Assembly: GCF_004664715.2 (NCBI RefSeq)
Contig: NC_051075.1
Coordinates: 26,778,715-26,842,714 of the forward strand
Direction of reading: 5' to 3'
Length of the DNA stretch: 64,000 bases
DNA from: Peromyscus leucopus
Taxonomy: Eukaryota; Chordata; Mammalia; Rodentia; Cricetidae
Below are positions 61,469-64,000 of the stretch, one piece after another (within the stretch, counting starts at the first letter, position 1; the number at the start of each line of letters is the position of its first letter). Under the pieces are notes generated by a model. It searched no databases. It worked only from the letters and a program-made list of their open reading frames with translations, and was not told the origin of the DNA. The translations under genes and the position numbers were made by a program.

Positions 61469-62055
61469 GAAATGGGGGCTCTTTCAGGAGGGTGATGGAA
61501 GTAAATACAGAGGAAGGAATAGGGTAAAGGAGAATAGCAGGATAAAGGTGAACTGTTGGGGGGAATGGGAAAAGGGTCTATCTTTAGGTAGGAGAAGGGA
61601 GGTAAGTACAGAAGGAGAGAGGAGGATAAAATAAAATATATATGTCTGAAAATCAAGGGATCATTGTTAACTAGCTTTAAAAAACTGTAATACGTGTAAT
61701 TCGGGGTATAAATGTACATATGTAGTTTAAATGAACTTCTCTCATCTGGACTGACAAGTGTTTCTTGAAGAGACAAAGACCGTCTAACAAAACACCCAAT
61801 AACAGATGTGAGAAGCCCCCTTTTGAATTGTTGTTCATGGAAGTTCAAGAGTCTCTTAAAACATACAGCCTTTTGTTGTTGCCCTCAGTTGCCCCCAGAG
61901 ATGACGGAAGGTAAGTCCCTATTGCTGAAGACACCATGCACTTCAAAAACGGGGCCCCAAGGCCCAGGAGCTAGAATTGAGCAGTATTCCTCCTACCTGA
62001 GTGTTAGCATTCATAGTATCAGAAGGCACTGCAAACTTCCAAAGGAGGGAAGCAA
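61469..62055 (+). other. 587-bp loop of the inverted repeat
   Basis: 61480-61640 is the purine-rich L1 tail type ('ggaatgggaaaagggtctat'). 61800-62050 resembles the start of an L1 3' UTR ('gttgcccccagagatgacgg'). Confidence 0.5.
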
Positions 62056-62308
62056 CCAATAGTCCTACCCAGCCATGACACCCATGAATCCCATCAACAA
62101 CTAGCATGGTACAATAGCCCCAAGAATGCAGAAGTGGCATGTATACCTTGGAGGTAACCAACAGCTCTCTAATTAGACTTAAAACCCCCTTAAGAGTGAA
62201 GCCATGCCTGGTACAGGAAACCTAGTGCTACTGAAGTTATGGCTCTTGGAGGAGAGCCTGCAACCACTAGTTTACTAATCCAACATAAATCTTAACAATA
62301 ACCTAAAC
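62056..62308 (-). repeat. Inverted repeat, right arm (253 bp)
   Basis: Reverse complement partner of 61216-61468. Confidence 0.88.
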
Positions 62309-62542
62309 TTTTGTCTTTATACCCACAGAAAAGTGTAGTGCTCTCCCCTCATCAAGGAAACTTCTGTTTTAAACAGACCAGATGTAGAACACTACAGAAA
62401 ACCACAATCAATCAAATGCAGAGTTGTAAACATTGTGAAGAAGTGGCGTGGGGACAGAAACATTGTAAGTGCCAGAAGATCAGAGAATTTGCGGTGGGAT
62501 TGTGTCTCACCAATATGAGTACCTAAACATAAAGTGAACAAC
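62309..62542 (+). repeat. L1 3' UTR, left part
   Basis: L1 3' UTR-like sequence ('gtgccagaagatcagagaat') that continues at 63037 after a solo LTR. Confidence 0.65.
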
Positions 62543-63036
62543 TGTAGCACAAATCTTAGGTGGTCTTATTAATAAAAACCCAGAGCCAGCTATTGGTGTG
62601 AAAAACTGAGAGTTCAGAGAAATAGGACAAGCCACAGACAACCTCACCTCACTGACACCTCAGTCTCCAAAGAGACTTACTTCCTGTATACCCACGCCTA
62701 TATGCCTTTCTGTTCTGCCATCTCATTTCCTCTCTCTACCCAGCTACATCACTTCCTCTTCCTGCCCAGCTCTGTCATTTTCTGTCTATCTGTACAGACC
62801 TCCAGACCTTTATGGTTAGTGCTGGGATTAAAGGTATGTACCACTACACCTGGCTCTTTTCCCAGCGTGGCCTTGAACTCACAGAGATCCAGACAGATCT
62901 CTGAGTGATAGGATTAAAGGTGCGTGCTACCATTGCCTGACCTCTATGTTTACTATAGTGGCTGGCTTTTTCCTCTGACCCTCAGATGAACTTTATTAGG
63001 GTATGCAATATATTGGGGACACAATACATCACCACA
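62543..63036 (-). mobile_element. Solo LTR inside an L1 3' UTR
   Basis: Starts TGTAGCACAAATCTTAGG and ends CATCACCACA. Flanks AACAAC (62537-62542) and AACAAT (63037-63042), 5 of 6 matching. Same family as 56169-56676. B1-like modules at about 62819-62943. Confidence 0.8.
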
Positions 63037-63253
63037 AACAATGATGACACCACGAGACATGCCAGAGGGAACTGGGGAGATCTCCACCCTATGCAAAGAA
63101 CTACAGGCAACTAAAGAATGCTGAGAGTGGGAGACACAGTCTTTCCCTGAGAAGAGCACACAGATTGATTATCTAATACCAGTGGTCAGTCCTAAAACCA
63201 TAAATACACACATATGAGTGACATTATACAGATTGAGGAGGTATATATGTATG

Positions 63254-63302
<49 letters not shown>

Positions 63303-63440
63303 ATATATATGCAGTAAATAAGGAAAAAGGCTATGAATTTGAAAGAAAGCAAATAGGATATATGGAAAGGTTTAGAGGAAATGAAGGGAAGAAATTAATG
63401 ATGTACTATATTATAATCTCAAAAATAAAACAGTGAATGA
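63037..63440 (+). repeat. L1 3' UTR, right part, with (TA)(TG) tract
   Basis: Continues from 62542. 'acaggcaactaaagaatgct', then 'cattatacagattgaggagg', a (TA)n(TG)n tract at 63241-63310, and the terminal 'ctatattataatctcaaaaa'. Confidence 0.7.
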
Positions 63441-64000
63441 AAAAAATCCACACTCTATTTTCCCCTGGGTATTTATGGTGGACTCTGGTCTAGAGCCAAC
63501 AGGGCAAGGGTCTCAAAGGGCCCACTCCTTCAGATAAATTCTGCCAGAAGGTGTGTTCCGTGATTACACCCTGATCATCTTGTAGGAACACACAGCTGTA
63601 GTGCGTGTGTTTATATAGAGTTTTCTGAAATATAGCTAATCATAACCACTAATATGACTACAGAAAATATGGGAAATTTGCTGTCTAAAACTATGGGCCA
63701 ATTGCGGCCTTTTATCCTTTCTAGAAATACAGTAGGAGGGGTGAACTCATGTGATGTTTTACCTTATTTTAGAACTTTCACTGCCCTGGAATTACAAAGA
63801 TCACCAAAGCCACTGTTTAAAACATAAAGTCACTGAAAAATGTCTCAAAATATCTATCAGAATTATGACACAAATTCTAGCAGAAAGCTAGAATTTTGGG
63901 AGACTGGTGGTTTATGCTGATGATTTTATAACGATGACTTAGAATTACTGAAAAGTAATGGAATTTATGTGGAAGAAGTATCACTTATAGATTGCATATG
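63441..64000. other. Right end without recognised features
   Basis: AT-rich sequence without a gene, RNA or recent repeat that I can identify. Confidence 0.4.

Overview
This is a mammalian genomic window, almost certainly from a muroid rodent. It is packed with B1, B3/B2-like and ID SINEs, rodent L1 fragments and rodent endogenous retroviruses. Several full-length B1 copies (9199-9350, 44990-45146) carry a 'gctttgcgcctttcctgg' variant that I associate with cricetids (voles, hamsters, deer mice) rather than Mus. Species is not resolved.

The only host gene I can support is the 3' part of Ttc6 (tetratricopeptide repeat protein 6) on the + strand. Fifteen coding exons lie between 1592 and 50970. 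Spliced in order they keep one frame, give about 700 residues to the stop codon, and form an unbroken chain of about 20 TPR units of mostly 34 residues. The unbroken TPR period is strong internal evidence that no exon is missing. The 5' part of the gene lies left of the window. A likely poly(A) signal is at 51396-51401, and no host gene is evident from there to the right end.

The 19.3-kb last-but-one intron (30905-50220) has a non-canonical GC donor. It contains a near-complete class II (ERVK/betaretrovirus-like) provirus at 32419-41173, antisense to Ttc6. The provirus has two 471-bp LTRs about 94% identical by eye, a perfect 6-bp target duplication (ATACAG), a tRNA-Lys-type primer binding site, a polypurine tract, and broken gag, pro and pol. 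No env is recognisable. Four solo LTRs lie at 7713-8229, 16610-17018, 56169-56676 and 62543-63036, two with exact and two with 5/6 matching duplications. Three of them, and the proviral LTRs, share ends and contain B1-SINE-derived modules, so they look like one LTR superfamily that captured SINE sequence.

Right of Ttc6 (51-64 kb) the DNA is repeat-rich. It holds antisense L1-like sequence split by a solo LTR, a roughly 36-bp minisatellite (56760-57545), a long TATC/polyC tract, decayed L1 ORF2 sequence, a 253-bp inverted repeat (61216-61468 against 62056-62308) and an L1 3' end split by another solo LTR.

I found no novel multi-gene system. The points most worth a second look are the SINE-bearing LTR superfamily, the GC-AG intron, the tandem in-frame acceptor at 7345/7369, an octad repeat array in a LINE-1 ORF1 coiled coil, the pentanucleotide array next to the proviral primer site, and the inverted repeat.
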